Origin: Eumeta japonica
Taxonomy: Eukaryota > Arthropoda > Insecta > Lepidoptera > Psychidae
Reading direction: 5' to 3'
Length of the DNA stretch: 64,000 bases
Assembly: GCA_005406025.1 (NCBI GenBank)
Contig: BGZK01000013.1
Coordinates: forward strand, 1,116,001-1,180,000
Shown: one piece after another, positions 61,501 to 64,000 of the stretch
How the letters are laid out: every line of letters starts with the position of its first letter
How positions within the stretch are numbered: position 1 is the first letter of the stretch
The notes under the pieces: generated by a model
Database searches by the model: none
Told to the model about the DNA's origin: nothing
What the model saw: only the letters and a program-made list of their open reading frames with translations
Position numbers and translations under genes: made by a program

Positions 61501-63749
61501 CTTACCGACGTCGTCGGTCGGCTGTACGCGGCCGCGCCACGGTACGTCATCGCGAGCGGGCGCGCCCGGGACGTGACGGCGGACGGACGGACGCCGGTAG
61601 GACGCTGTGACCGACGACCTATGACTACTTGTCACGTTTTCTATTCACTTCTTGTCGTAACGTACTATCGGTAGTCGAGCGTTGTTTAAGCACGTGCGAT
61701 TCGGAAGACTCTGTGCCCTCGAATACAGTATTTATTAGCTTATGATTTAATATTACAATGGGATTAAGTACTCATAAAATTATTAATTTCAATAATATTT
61801 TTATTAGCAAGGCCTATAAAGTTTTATTATTGTAGAACGATATTCTGACTAATAAAATTTGAATTTCCTTTATTACATACCTTTGTCGAGGTTTAATTGA
61901 ACAAGCTTGCATAAAACTTATATTATTAATTATTCGTGTGTAATTTTATATCAGTTCCCGACTATCGATAATTTGGTTTATGGAATACTTAGTAAGTATC
62001 TTAATTTACTCGGTAAAATTATATTGAAAGTGAAGACGTATCTAACTCAGGAAGTTACTATGGGCTTGATAAATATTTCCTTGCTACGTTTTTGTTTGAA
62101 AAGAATTAATAGATTAAAACGAGGAATGAAATAGGTGATTTTATTAAATCAGGAAAGAAATGTGGACCCTAAATCGAAGACTGTAACGGTTTGTGTTACC
62201 TTGGGCACTAAAATTGTCGGTCATATATTTTGTAAAGGAAATACGCAGTTTACAGTAGGAAAGAATGTTTTTGAGTAGATATACAATTAATGAAAATCGT
62301 TTAATGAGATCGTAGTCTTTTTGTCTATTAATAGTCAGTATGTATTTGTATTACATATTATTATATGTTTTATTTTATTTATATATTTACACGCAGGCGA
62401 TGTCATTGAAAAAGCTATTAATTATAAAAAAAAACCTCATTATTCTTATCAATTAACTGCAGACCATATTTTTAGTGATATTTTAGTATATCAATCACAT
62501 TTGTATTCAGTTGGTTTTTATATCATGTATAAAATAAAAAAAATAATTATGTGGATGTCACATTAATCATCTCGTAGATTTTTATTTGAAAGGTTGAAAT
62601 GAATTTGTATTTGTCGTTGGCATCGGTACCAATATCCCCGCTGTATTAGGTTTAAAAATTTTATTTTGTAAATAACGAAGTATCTTTTATTAAGTTAACG
62701 ACAGAATTTTTAATATTCTGGTTTCCTGGGCGTAGCGATGAGTAATCTGATAAAGAGTGTATCTCTATTAAGGTTTTTTATTTATTAATAAAATTTCATA
62801 ACATTTTGAAACAATCTCAAACCATTTATTTCATATAATTACTAGCTTTTTGTTTTCATTTTCTCTAAACTGTCCTGTAATTAGTTTAATAGCATGTAAT
62901 TATTTTAAAACTCGTTGTTGCTTGTATGTTTCTGGTACCATTATTACAAGATAAATAAGCAGTTTAGCTTTTTTGTTTAAACCGTTTTCACTCATTGTAT
63001 CCGGCGAAAAATTTTGATTCGATATTTTTCCCACTAAATAGTGTAGCATTTGACTAATAAACGACTATAATGCACATAATTAAATTATTTTTTTTATTAT
63101 TGCAAATAAATCATATAATGATATCATTTTTTTTCGCGAAAGACTCTTAAAATAGCAATGCAAATGATTTTACCCCAAAACTTTGTGTAGAACCAGAGCA
63201 AAGGCAAAACTTTTACTGAACTTCTTTACTTAATTCCGTTTTCAGGTGAAATTATTCCCGGGCGACAGCAAATACGAAACAACGCTGCAGGAAAGTTCCT
63301 GGCCGGTTTGGAATGAGGATTTCAAATTTCAACTCCGACAGAAAGATGGGAAAAAGACGAGCGACGGAAAAAACGACCTCCAGGGCCTGCTGGCCGGGCA
63401 CTTTTTGTCGCTCACCATCTACGCCCTGTTGGAACCGTCGCGTCTCGACGCGGACAAGAGGAAAAGCAAAACTACGGACAAGAGAAACTCCAAGTCGAGC
63501 GAAGTCGACGACAAGGAGAAACCTAAAACTCGTTTTCTGGAGAAAACTTTTAGTAGTTTCAAATCAACGAAGTCCGAGGCTGCGGCGCAAAAGTCTGTAT
63601 TGGAAAAGAGGAGGACCGTCGGCGCCGCGACCTGGAACTTCGATTCCAAATTATTCCAGAACGATCTAAGAAATGGCTTGATCGGTACGCCCGACATCTG
63701 GCGGCCTGTCAATGCAATTAATAGCGGAATGTCCAACTTAGATTCTCGG
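15169..63749 (+). CDS. C2-domain protein, first two coding exons (gene continues past window)
   Basis: Exons 15169-15372 and 63246-63749 join in phase 0 to give the first 236 residues. Residues ~27-225 form one type-I (synaptotagmin-like) C2 domain: LSLHPVAKSLYVTVIGARHL, then YLVKVKLFPGDSKYETTLQE, SWPVWNEDFKF, HFLSLTIYALLE, and RTVGAATW...DIWRPV. A lysine/serine-rich insertion of about 58 residues (134-191) sits between two late strands. The loop that normally reads D-x-x-G-x-S-D-P-Y is FGLNRAHGY, so calcium-binding aspartates are missing and calcium-independent binding is predicted. No signal peptide or membrane helix appears at the start. I do not recognise the orthologue. The intron between the exons is about 47.9 kb. 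Confidence 0.78.
15373..18012 (+). other. C2 intron, first segment
   Basis: AT-rich with no supported gene. At 16440-16620 the minus strand shows the same irregular GA-rich text as the Helitron-like copies, without a recognisable end. Nothing else stands out. Confidence 0.4.
18013..18785 (-). repeat. GGTTCCG dispersed repeat, full-length-like copy
   Basis: In plus orientation it opens AAAACCGGCCAAGAGCGTGT and closes with ACGGACGGAC, AAGGGTTCTGTTTTTGCC and CGGAAC. In reverse these match the start and end of the family seen at 23456 and 36240. A T-rich tail on the minus strand corresponds to AAAACCGGCC. The family is common in lepidopterans; I know of no coding capacity for it. Confidence 0.55.
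18786..19599 (+). other. C2 intron stretch, no feature recognised
   Basis: AT-rich sequence with homopolymer A and T runs. A short GC-richer piece around 19415-19495 (ATGGACGCGTATGC, ACGCGCGCG) has no recognisable identity. Confidence 0.4.
19600..20750 (+). mobile_element. Helitron-like composite copy, most complete in the window
   Basis: It begins near AGTAAACCGACTCACTGAT, passes through three ~125-base repeats (19715-20125), then a long irregular purine-rich block (20360-20680), and ends with ATGCGGGCGGTGTCGTGG followed by TTAG before T. The final CTRR has decayed to TTAG. The order of parts matches full-length lepidopteran copies I recall. No Rep/helicase coding region is present, so it is non-autonomous. 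Confidence 0.5.
19715..20125 (+). repeat. Three diverged ~125-bp tandem units inside the Helitron-like copy
   Basis: Each unit carries a 'taaaaagggttgaaa'-type start, then TATGGAAAATCGAAACCGCTGAAG-like text (shortest common core GAAAATCGAA), then AT-rich sequence ending in AATAAAAAATAA-type runs. Unit starts lie near 19738, 19872 and 20010. Confidence 0.5.
20751..23455 (+). other. C2 intron stretch, no gene recognised
   Basis: AT-rich sequence with scattered small ORFs that look random. No repeat family that I know is clear here. Confidence 0.4.
23456..23870 (+). repeat. GGTTCCG dispersed repeat, short copy
   Basis: It starts GGTTCCATACCCAAAAAGTG, contains GGGACCCTATTATTAAGGCA and the tract GTCCGTCCGTCCGTCCG, then 'ggctataacaataatgaaaa', and ends GGCACGGAATC...GGCCCGGTTTTTA. 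These are the marks of the family at 36240 in the same orientation. Confidence 0.6.
24178..24390 (+). mobile_element. Helitron-like 3' fragment
   Basis: Irregular GA-rich text is followed by TACGCGGGCGAAGCCGGAGC, in which GCGGGC-GAA-GCC can form a short hairpin. The copy ends CTAG immediately before T, a full CTRR-T terminus. Confidence 0.6.
24516..24532 (+). promoter_or_regulatory. CTCF-like motif in the C2 intron
   Basis: TTAGCGCCACCTCTGCA matches the core AGCGCCMYCT better than the upstream pair does. It sits in a locally GC-richer patch. Binding is not shown by sequence alone. Confidence 0.25.
24533..25935 (+). other. C2 intron stretch, no gene recognised
   Basis: AT-rich with no supported coding or RNA feature. 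It ends at the mariner insertion. Confidence 0.4.
25936..27119 (-). mobile_element. mariner transposon, broken copy
   Basis: The right end (read on the minus strand) is TTAGGTCGAGAAAAAGTTTT and the left end AAGTCGGGGAACAAGTTTTT. Both run into TTCGTATTTTATA, so the terminal inverted repeats are clear and TA flanks are present. The transposase reads on the minus strand: an N-terminal helix-turn-helix part (26956 downward, MSESNVEILYIFTFYYKKKE, ...VTENWFKRFQSGNF) and a catalytic part (26589-26305) with MNRVLVCDSLLKRNE and GDEKWV, the latter holding the first catalytic aspartate. Frame breaks lie between them, and about 1.18 kb remains of the usual ~1.3 kb. The enzyme cannot be active. Confidence 0.85.
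27377..30627 (-). mobile_element. CMC/Chapaev-type DNA transposon with long terminal inverted repeats, decayed
   Basis: Both ends start TGCTGCGTTC (27377-27386, and in reverse 30627-30618) and are flanked by TAA on each side, a 3-base duplication. An inner block matches too: CGCACATACAGGTATTTG at about 27510 and, in reverse, CGCACATACAGCTATTTG at about 30295, continuing GATCTATGCGGTCAAAA / GATCTACGCGGCCAAAA. The arms are therefore long and partly GC-rich, the right one about 200 bases longer. A decayed transposase on the minus strand fills the middle. The 3-base TWA-type duplication fits Chapaev3-like elements of the CMC group. Confidence 0.65.
27700..29640 (-). pseudogene. Decayed RAG1/Transib/CMC-related transposase
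   Basis: In order on the minus strand: a helical N-terminus (LNAKLNYLKDQVLSYEDYN, ~29600), LRRTEELSSDF-like and 'DASNVLKDIT' text (~29230), LTLICKWGCNWSRQSQFK (~28870), VVWNNPTPSSPRFCRPIRSH (~28740), then MMMVDGIVCNAATGTKSTSR and CYICEASSKDFNKL (~28560-28470), and HPMTPTMYKMLVHRAV (~28040) with LPIGQLSEETAEARNKH. The CxxC and HP...H blocks are the zinc-binding motifs shared by CMC, Transib and RAG1. The first catalytic aspartate, normally K-W-G-C-D-G, is asparagine here (GCNW). In-frame stops follow SQFK and KSAISA, and frameshifts are frequent. It is dead. Confidence 0.7.
30628..31499 (+). other. C2 intron stretch, no gene recognised
   Basis: AT-rich, with a GC-richer patch at 30730-30800 (GACACGTGACAGCCGTGCGA). 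Nothing classifiable. Confidence 0.4.
31500..31540. repeat. (TA)20 microsatellite
   Basis: An uninterrupted AT/TA dinucleotide run of 41 bases. Confidence 0.95.
32040..32295. promoter_or_regulatory. CpG-rich island inside the C2 intron
   Basis: About 250 bases dense in CG dinucleotides (GTCCGCGGCCGCCGCCGCCC, GCGCGAGTCGCGCGGCCGG) in otherwise AT-rich intron. It includes GATA-type cores (TTATCTG, TTATCGTTATCT) and a GTAAACGCG forkhead-like site. A frame is open across it but its composition is not convincing as protein. It may be an enhancer or alternative promoter. Confidence 0.4.
32885..33325 (+). repeat. Dispersed repeat family B, copy 1
   Basis: It starts GTGTTCTTCCATACATCGAT, contains 'ccatactccaattgcaaatat' text and 'gattgcgtcaacttagaag', and ends near CAGTCAGTCAGAAGG and CATAAGGGTTCCTTTTTAGG. 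It aligns along most of its length with 41700-42190. Confidence 0.6.
33732..34494 (+). other. C2 intron stretch around the solo mariner end
   Basis: Apart from the mariner-type end, this stretch shows AT-rich sequence and a short GC-richer segment near 34395-34480 with no recognisable identity. Confidence 0.35.
33987..34020 (+). mobile_element. Solo mariner-type terminal repeat
   Basis: AGGTTGGTGCAAAAGTATTT followed by ACGTTTT closely resembles the terminal repeat of cecropia-group mariners. No partner end or transposase was found within 1.5 kb, so it is a remnant. Confidence 0.5.
34495..34736. repeat. Foldback (long inverted repeat), ~110-bp arms
   Basis: The arm 34496-34604 and the reverse complement of 34622-34736 match along their length. 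Inner stem: GGAAAGTTTAACAATCAAT against ATTGATTGTTGAACTTTC. Middle: TTTTTACTTATGTA against TACATAAGTAAAAA. Outer: CTAAAAAACACT against AGTGTTTTCTAA. The loop is about 15 bases. It may be a MITE, or a hairpin-RNA source if transcribed with the host intron. Confidence 0.75.
34960..35110 (+). promoter_or_regulatory. TATA-box promoter-like segment, possibly of an old LTR
   Basis: GCTATATAAGCC at 34975-34986 is followed by a GC-richer 100 bases (CTGTCCGGCAGCAAAC, CTAGCGACGTGACATTTTACC). Such a strong TATA box with a composition shift is typical of LTR promoters, but I could not confirm paired LTRs or a target duplication. Confidence 0.3.
35465..35728 (+). mobile_element. Helitron-like 3' fragment with intact terminus
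   Basis: GA-rich irregular repeats precede GCGGGCGAAGCCGCGGGCG, which forms a GCGGC/GCCGC-type hairpin, then CTAG immediately before T. This is the best-preserved terminus of the family in the window. Confidence 0.65.
35730..36239 (+). other. C2 intron stretch, no gene recognised
   Basis: AT-rich with no classifiable element between the Helitron-like terminus and the next GGTTCCG repeat. Confidence 0.4.
36240..37090 (+). repeat. GGTTCCG dispersed repeat, long copy with internal duplication
   Basis: It begins TAGGGTTCTGTACCCAAATT, continues GGGACCCTATTACTGCGACT and GTCCGTCTGTCCGTCC, and ends GTCCGACTCGCACTTGACCG then GTTTTTTT. A ~145-base internal unit ('acttgaaattttcac...ctataacaacaaatactaaaaat...catacaagaaacg') occurs twice, at about 36350-36485 and 36500-36620. 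Two MITE-like ends flank extra AT-rich sequence. Confidence 0.65.
37091..37849 (+). other. C2 intron stretch, no gene recognised
   Basis: AT-rich sequence between GGTTCCG copies. A direct-repeat-like TTCGGAGTTATCTC / CTCTCCGAATTCC pair near 37700-37770 is too weak to call. Confidence 0.35.
37850..37905 (-). repeat. GGTTCCG family end fragment
   Basis: GTGGCCAAGTGCGAATCGTA followed by CTCGCGTGGAGAGGGCTCTG is the reverse of the family terminus (CGAGTCCGACTCGCACTTGGCC). Only about 55 bases are recognisable. Confidence 0.5.
37938..38350 (+). pseudogene. Jockey-like LINE reverse transcriptase fragment
   Basis: The plus strand at 37978-38055 reads FHKAQVWPHLEYCYHLWAES after small corrections. This is the block 'L-Y-K-A-Q-V-R-P-x-x-E-Y-C-x-H-L-W' found near the C-terminus of jockey-clade reverse transcriptases. 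The following ~250 bases are C/T-rich with stops in all frames. Only a 5'-truncated decayed tail remains. Confidence 0.55.
38351..38735 (+). other. C2 intron stretch, no gene recognised
   Basis: AT-rich; it may include undetected interior of the GGTTCCG copy whose end lies at 38740-38795. Confidence 0.35.
38740..38795 (+). repeat. GGTTCCG family 3' end
   Basis: GTGGCACGGAACCCTTAGTG, CGCGAGTTCGATTCACGCC and a T10 run give the family terminus in plus orientation. The tRNA-like wording GTTCGATTC is part of this terminus, not a tRNA gene. Confidence 0.5.
38796..41689 (+). other. C2 intron stretch, no gene recognised
   Basis: Mostly AT-rich. A GC-richer block at about 40460-40550 (CAAGCCGCGGGTCGTAGCTG, GGACGATCCGGCTCCGAGC) is probably an inserted repeat of unknown class. 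Confidence 0.4.
41690..42195 (+). repeat. Dispersed repeat family B, copy 2
   Basis: It aligns with 32885-33325: ATGTTCTTCCATATGTTGGT, CATACTTCAATTGCAATTG, GATTACGTCGACATAGAA, TTCATTTCAACTTGAATCTC, then GACAGAAAGACAGACAACC, ACTTATAAGGATTTC and the 'aggtagagaatcctaaaaaca' end. The terminus resembles that of the GGTTCCG family, so the two may be related. Confidence 0.6.
42196..46362 (+). other. C2 intron stretch with short repeat traces
   Basis: No supported gene. At 44745-44785 the sequence TTTAACCGACTTCAAAAAAA carries a signature that recurs in lepidopteran repeats. At 45485-45700 a GC-richer stretch (GCAGCTTCTGCTGTTGCG, CTGGTGAGTGAGAG) resembles a dispersed element I cannot name. The rest is AT-rich. 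Confidence 0.4.
46363..46925 (+). mobile_element. mariner transposon, 5' half only
   Basis: After a TA at 46361-46362 the copy starts TTAGGTTGGGGAAAAGGTTT, continuing TCGTATTTTATAAGT. The leader matches that of the copy at 27119-26960. Transposase pieces are GPNAVSVIVPQNWFKSFQSS, 'DEPLCGRAVTDKVDAILEKS', ELGIDHKTVLTHLKKPEYSK and KLDTCVPHKL. The frame shifts at least twice. Homology ends near 46925, before the catalytic DDD core, and there is no right terminal repeat. Confidence 0.8.
46926..47879 (+). other. C2 intron stretch, no gene recognised
   Basis: Very AT-rich. No remnant of the missing mariner right end was found here. Confidence 0.4.
47880..48495 (+). repeat. GC-shifted block with exon-like start and AATAAA end, unclassified
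   Basis: Composition changes abruptly at about 47885 (GACGGACCGGGCGCACGCG) and returns to AT-rich after 48500. An acceptor-like TTTTTGGTTTTGCAG at 47925-47939 precedes a short frame reading RLTILEERRLANLDRRNNTS before a stop at 48009. An AATAAA lies at about 48482. It could be a retrotransposon 3' part or an old retrocopy. It does not continue the C2 frame: in phase 0 it stops after two codons. Confidence 0.35.
48496..48759 (+). other. Short C2 intron stretch with GGTTCCG trace
   Basis: At 48580-48640, GGACATGGAGAAACTGTGAG and TTACGGAACCCTAAGG echo the GGTTCCG family end, but the copy is too decayed to delimit. Confidence 0.35.
48760..48991 (+). mobile_element. Helitron-like 3' fragment
   Basis: GA-rich irregular repeats ('gggataggaattagaatt', 'gaaccgaagtcaaaatc') precede CACGAGGCGAAGTCGCGAGC, a hairpin-forming variant, and the copy ends CTGA directly before T. 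CTGA is a valid CTRR form. Confidence 0.55.
49499..49946 (+). repeat. Two direct copies of a 34-bp motif, 414 bp apart
   Basis: CACCTCAACGCTCCGCTTGT followed by GAGGCG-GCAATA occurs at 49499 and again at 49913 with one mismatch in the 34 bases, while the flanks differ. The motif itself holds the inverted pair CCTCA / TGAGG. This may be a conserved internal piece of a dispersed element. Confidence 0.6.
50640..50735 (+). repeat. Degraded Helitron-like 3' end
   Basis: CACACGGGCAGAAATGCGAG followed by CGGAAGTTATTT resembles a decayed GCGGGCGAAGCCGC...CTRR-T terminus. Upstream purine-rich text is short. Confidence 0.3.
50736..52190 (+). other. C2 intron stretch, no gene recognised
   Basis: AT-rich with no classifiable element. 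Confidence 0.4.
52195..52295. promoter_or_regulatory. Short CpG-rich island inside the C2 intron
   Basis: About 100 bases dense in CG (AATGCGCGCCGGCGACGGCG, CACGGCGCGCGCGCCCCGTG), preceded by the palindrome-like GTTACGTAACGCG and a TGAGTCACA AP-1-like site. Not coding in any convincing frame. Possible enhancer. Confidence 0.35.
52296..55630 (+). other. C2 intron stretch, no gene recognised
   Basis: AT-rich. The segment 53780-53910 (GCAGAAAGACGGACATAGAG, GGCCTTATAAGGATTCCGCG) looks like the end of a further family B copy but is too diverged to align by eye. Confidence 0.35.
55631..55910. repeat. Cluster of GTGGCGAC/GTCGCCAC palindromes
   Basis: Three dyads lie in 265 bases: GTGGCGACGGGTCGCCAC (55646-55663), the perfect 18-mer ATGGCGACGCGTCGCCAT (55829-55846) and GTGGTGACCCGTCGCCAC (55893-55910, one mismatch). 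A half-site GTCGCCACGCTATA lies at 55721. Half-sites are followed by GCTATAC- or CGTAC-type text and TATATA runs, and two pairs are spaced 64-65 bases apart. Such paired dyads suggest a diverged tandem repeat or a transposon end. Confidence 0.7.
55956..56020. repeat. Two adjacent strong hairpins
   Basis: 55956-55989 is a perfect 34-base palindrome with 17-base arms (ATTAATAATTGATTATT and its complement). One base later, 55991-56020 has perfect 13-base arms, ATTACTGTGACAA and TTGTCACAGTAAT, around a 4-base loop. They may be the fused ends of a deleted MITE or an extrusion-prone cruciform. Confidence 0.85.
56021..57176 (+). other. C2 intron stretch beside the DIRS relic
   Basis: AT-rich. The expected tyrosine recombinase of a DIRS element should lie here on the minus strand, but I could not recognise it. 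Confidence 0.35.
57177..58850 (-). pseudogene. DIRS-type retrotransposon RT/RNase H, decayed
   Basis: On the minus strand: CSPTREQFISPIF (~58740), then FALNVAPYIYTKLMKPMIKY and SVIYSDDILLIGN (58538-58158; the S-DD box corresponds to the RT Y-x-DD site), ESLGFTINKKKSNLI and CKFLGFIL. RNase H text follows (GWGVACG, ~57870; HMGGIHFPHLNKLSQKIWEF, ~57800; a 'DAESRRHHIDLQWELASYAF' piece) and then a PWYPLFQERLISDNIIFNQD block (57419-57177). This order is that of DIRS/PAT elements. Frames are broken by stops and shifts, and the tyrosine recombinase is not found. Not functional. Confidence 0.7.
59070..59690 (-). pseudogene. DIRS-type ORF1 (gag-like), decayed
   Basis: On the minus strand: LLGEDPITSEKIRKDLHGQV (~59670), then LREKFPTPTNCMNLQAPILN, 'NEEINAATNEANVKRDTILK' and QQQLGSVLTCIGKALM. 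After a frameshift near 59370 it continues YKPIIDNLSYTDRLLYDSRH, SLNKTSKNDL and SGKLNELKLISKST. The pattern 'KYPPPxNC...LxxPxLNxEIxxAL...KRD' followed by an 'R-R-x-x-I' segment is the ORF1 of DIRS elements. Two stops lie in the first part. It belongs with the RT relic downstream on the same strand. Confidence 0.65.
59654..59699. repeat. Nested, mutually exclusive inverted repeats
   Basis: CCCAGAAGTT-C-AACTTCTGGG (59654-59674) is a perfect 10-base-arm hairpin. TTCTGGGTCCTC (59668-59679) also pairs perfectly with GAGGACCCAGAA (59688-59699). The middle arm is shared, so only one hairpin can form at a time. Confidence 0.85.
59786..60003 (+). repeat. Decayed edge of the 55-bp array
   Basis: Three diverged versions of the monomer core (AATCCTAAATAGATTTGTAT, AATCCAAAATAGATTTGTAA, GCAATCCTAAATGGATTTAT) precede the regular array. 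This edge decay starts about 95 bases from the DIRS ORF1 relic. Confidence 0.6.
60004..61060 (+). repeat. 55-bp minisatellite, about 19 copies
   Basis: The unit starts GCTTAGATTTGTATGTGAGC, continues CTTCCAGGCTGCACTTATAC, and ends AATCTATTTAGTGAT. Unit starts fall at 60059, 60114, 60169, 60223 and then every 55 bases to 60993, with a divergent first unit and a truncated last. Copies are nearly identical; variants include CTTC for CTGC (60031, 60361), a one-base deletion (60192) and ATTTATATG (60834, 61000). Each unit contains the dyad AGCCT-TCC-AGGCT. 55 is not a multiple of three, so it does not encode a repeat protein. Confidence 0.95.
61400..61436 (+). repeat. Helitron-like 3' hairpin remnant
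   Basis: CGACGCGGGCGAAGCCAAAG and CCGTGGGCGCTGT match the hairpin part of the Helitron-like family. There is no clear CTRR end and little of the upstream body. Confidence 0.35.
61495..61640. promoter_or_regulatory. CpG-rich island with minus-strand exon-like structure
   Basis: About 130 bases of dense CG (GTACGCGGCCGCGCCACGG, GCGAGCGGGCGCGCCCGGGA) lie 1.6 kb before C2 exon 2. On the minus strand an ATG (~61549) opens MTYRGAAAYSRPTTS and ends at TCG|GTAAGG, a good donor. It could be an antisense first exon, an internal promoter of the C2 gene, or an unspliced enhancer. Confidence 0.35.
61641..63245 (+). other. Last part of the C2 intron
   Basis: AT-rich with no supported gene. It ends in TTCCGTTTTCAG, the acceptor for exon 2. 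Confidence 0.5.
63246..63749 (+). CDS. C2-domain gene exon 2
   Basis: It codes residues 69-236. It starts VKLFPGDSKYETTLQ after TTTTCAG, which directly completes the C2 strand ended in exon 1 (LVK|VKLFP), and stops at TCTCGG|GTGAGT. The exon is markedly GC-richer than the surrounding intron, which supports coding constraint. Confidence 0.85.
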
Positions 63750-64000
63750 GTGAGTACAAAAATAGTGACGAAACGGATAATAACTTTAGGGATAAGGAAT
63801 TATCCTTTTTTAGGGTTCTGTAGCTAATTGTTAAAGGCGGCATTTTTATAATTTCGTCCTGTCTGCCCGTGTGTTCGTATACCACAGCCTTATATCTCGG
63901 GCATGTTTCCATCAATTTTAATATTTGTTTTTACATACGTTTGCTTTATGTGAAGTATCATACAACCTCATAGTGTAATTACGAAAAAAAAATGAATGTC
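63750..64000 (+). other. Start of C2 intron 2, cut by the window edge
   Basis: It begins GTGAGTACAAAAATAG. TTTTTTAGGGTTCTGTAGC near 63810 and GTCTGCCCGTGTGTTCG suggest another short GGTTCCG-like repeat trace. Confidence 0.45.

Noticed and set aside
63419..63736. 105-residue minus-strand frame in the second C2 exon
   Set aside because: It is the antisense shadow of the real exon, whose plus-strand frame completes a C2 domain across a proper splice junction.

Overview
This is an AT-rich, intron-rich animal nuclear segment, almost certainly from a moth or butterfly. The evidence is two spliced genes with insect-type introns and several repeat families I recognise from lepidopteran genomes: a GGTTCCGTACCC / CCGGTTTTTT family, Helitron-like copies ending in a GCGGGCGAAGCCGC hairpin plus CTRR-T, and an ACCGACTTCAAAAAA signature. 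No prokaryotic gene organisation is present. Species and family names come from memory of these families, not from a database search.

Layout. Positions 1-1681 are upstream flank with no recognised gene. Positions 1682-12174 (+) hold a complete seven-exon gene for an ODR4-like protein (466 residues, C-terminal membrane anchor). All splice phases join without a break. Its introns carry a tRNA-like SINE fragment, a pogo/Tigger-like MITE with TA target-site duplication, a diverged tandem array, a THAP-domain relic and a Helitron-like copy. Positions 12175-15168 are intergenic, with paired CTCF-like motifs before the next promoter. From 15169 (+) to beyond the window runs a C2-domain protein gene. 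Only its first two coding exons are visible (15169-15372 and 63246-63749), split by an intron of about 47.9 kb.

That intron is a graveyard of mobile DNA: two broken mariner copies (25936-27119 minus, 46363-46925 plus); a 3.25-kb DNA transposon with long terminal inverted repeats, a TAA duplication and a decayed CMC/Chapaev-type, RAG1-related transposase (27377-30627); a decayed DIRS-type retrotransposon (57177-59690 minus) directly followed by a 55-bp tandem array (60004-61060); a jockey-like LINE fragment; two further dispersed families; a ~240-bp foldback; and several perfect palindromes. Three short GC/CpG-rich islands (about 32.05, 52.2 and 61.5 kb) stand out against the AT-rich background and could be promoters or enhancers.

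The two host genes show no functional link: one is an ER/trafficking factor, the other a C2 protein that lacks the usual calcium-binding aspartates in the parts visible. I did not find a convincing new multi-gene system. The most unusual items are the RAG1-related transposon with its long terminal repeats, the DIRS-plus-minisatellite arrangement, the palindrome cluster at 55.6-56.0 kb, and a possible anchor-less ODR4 isoform.
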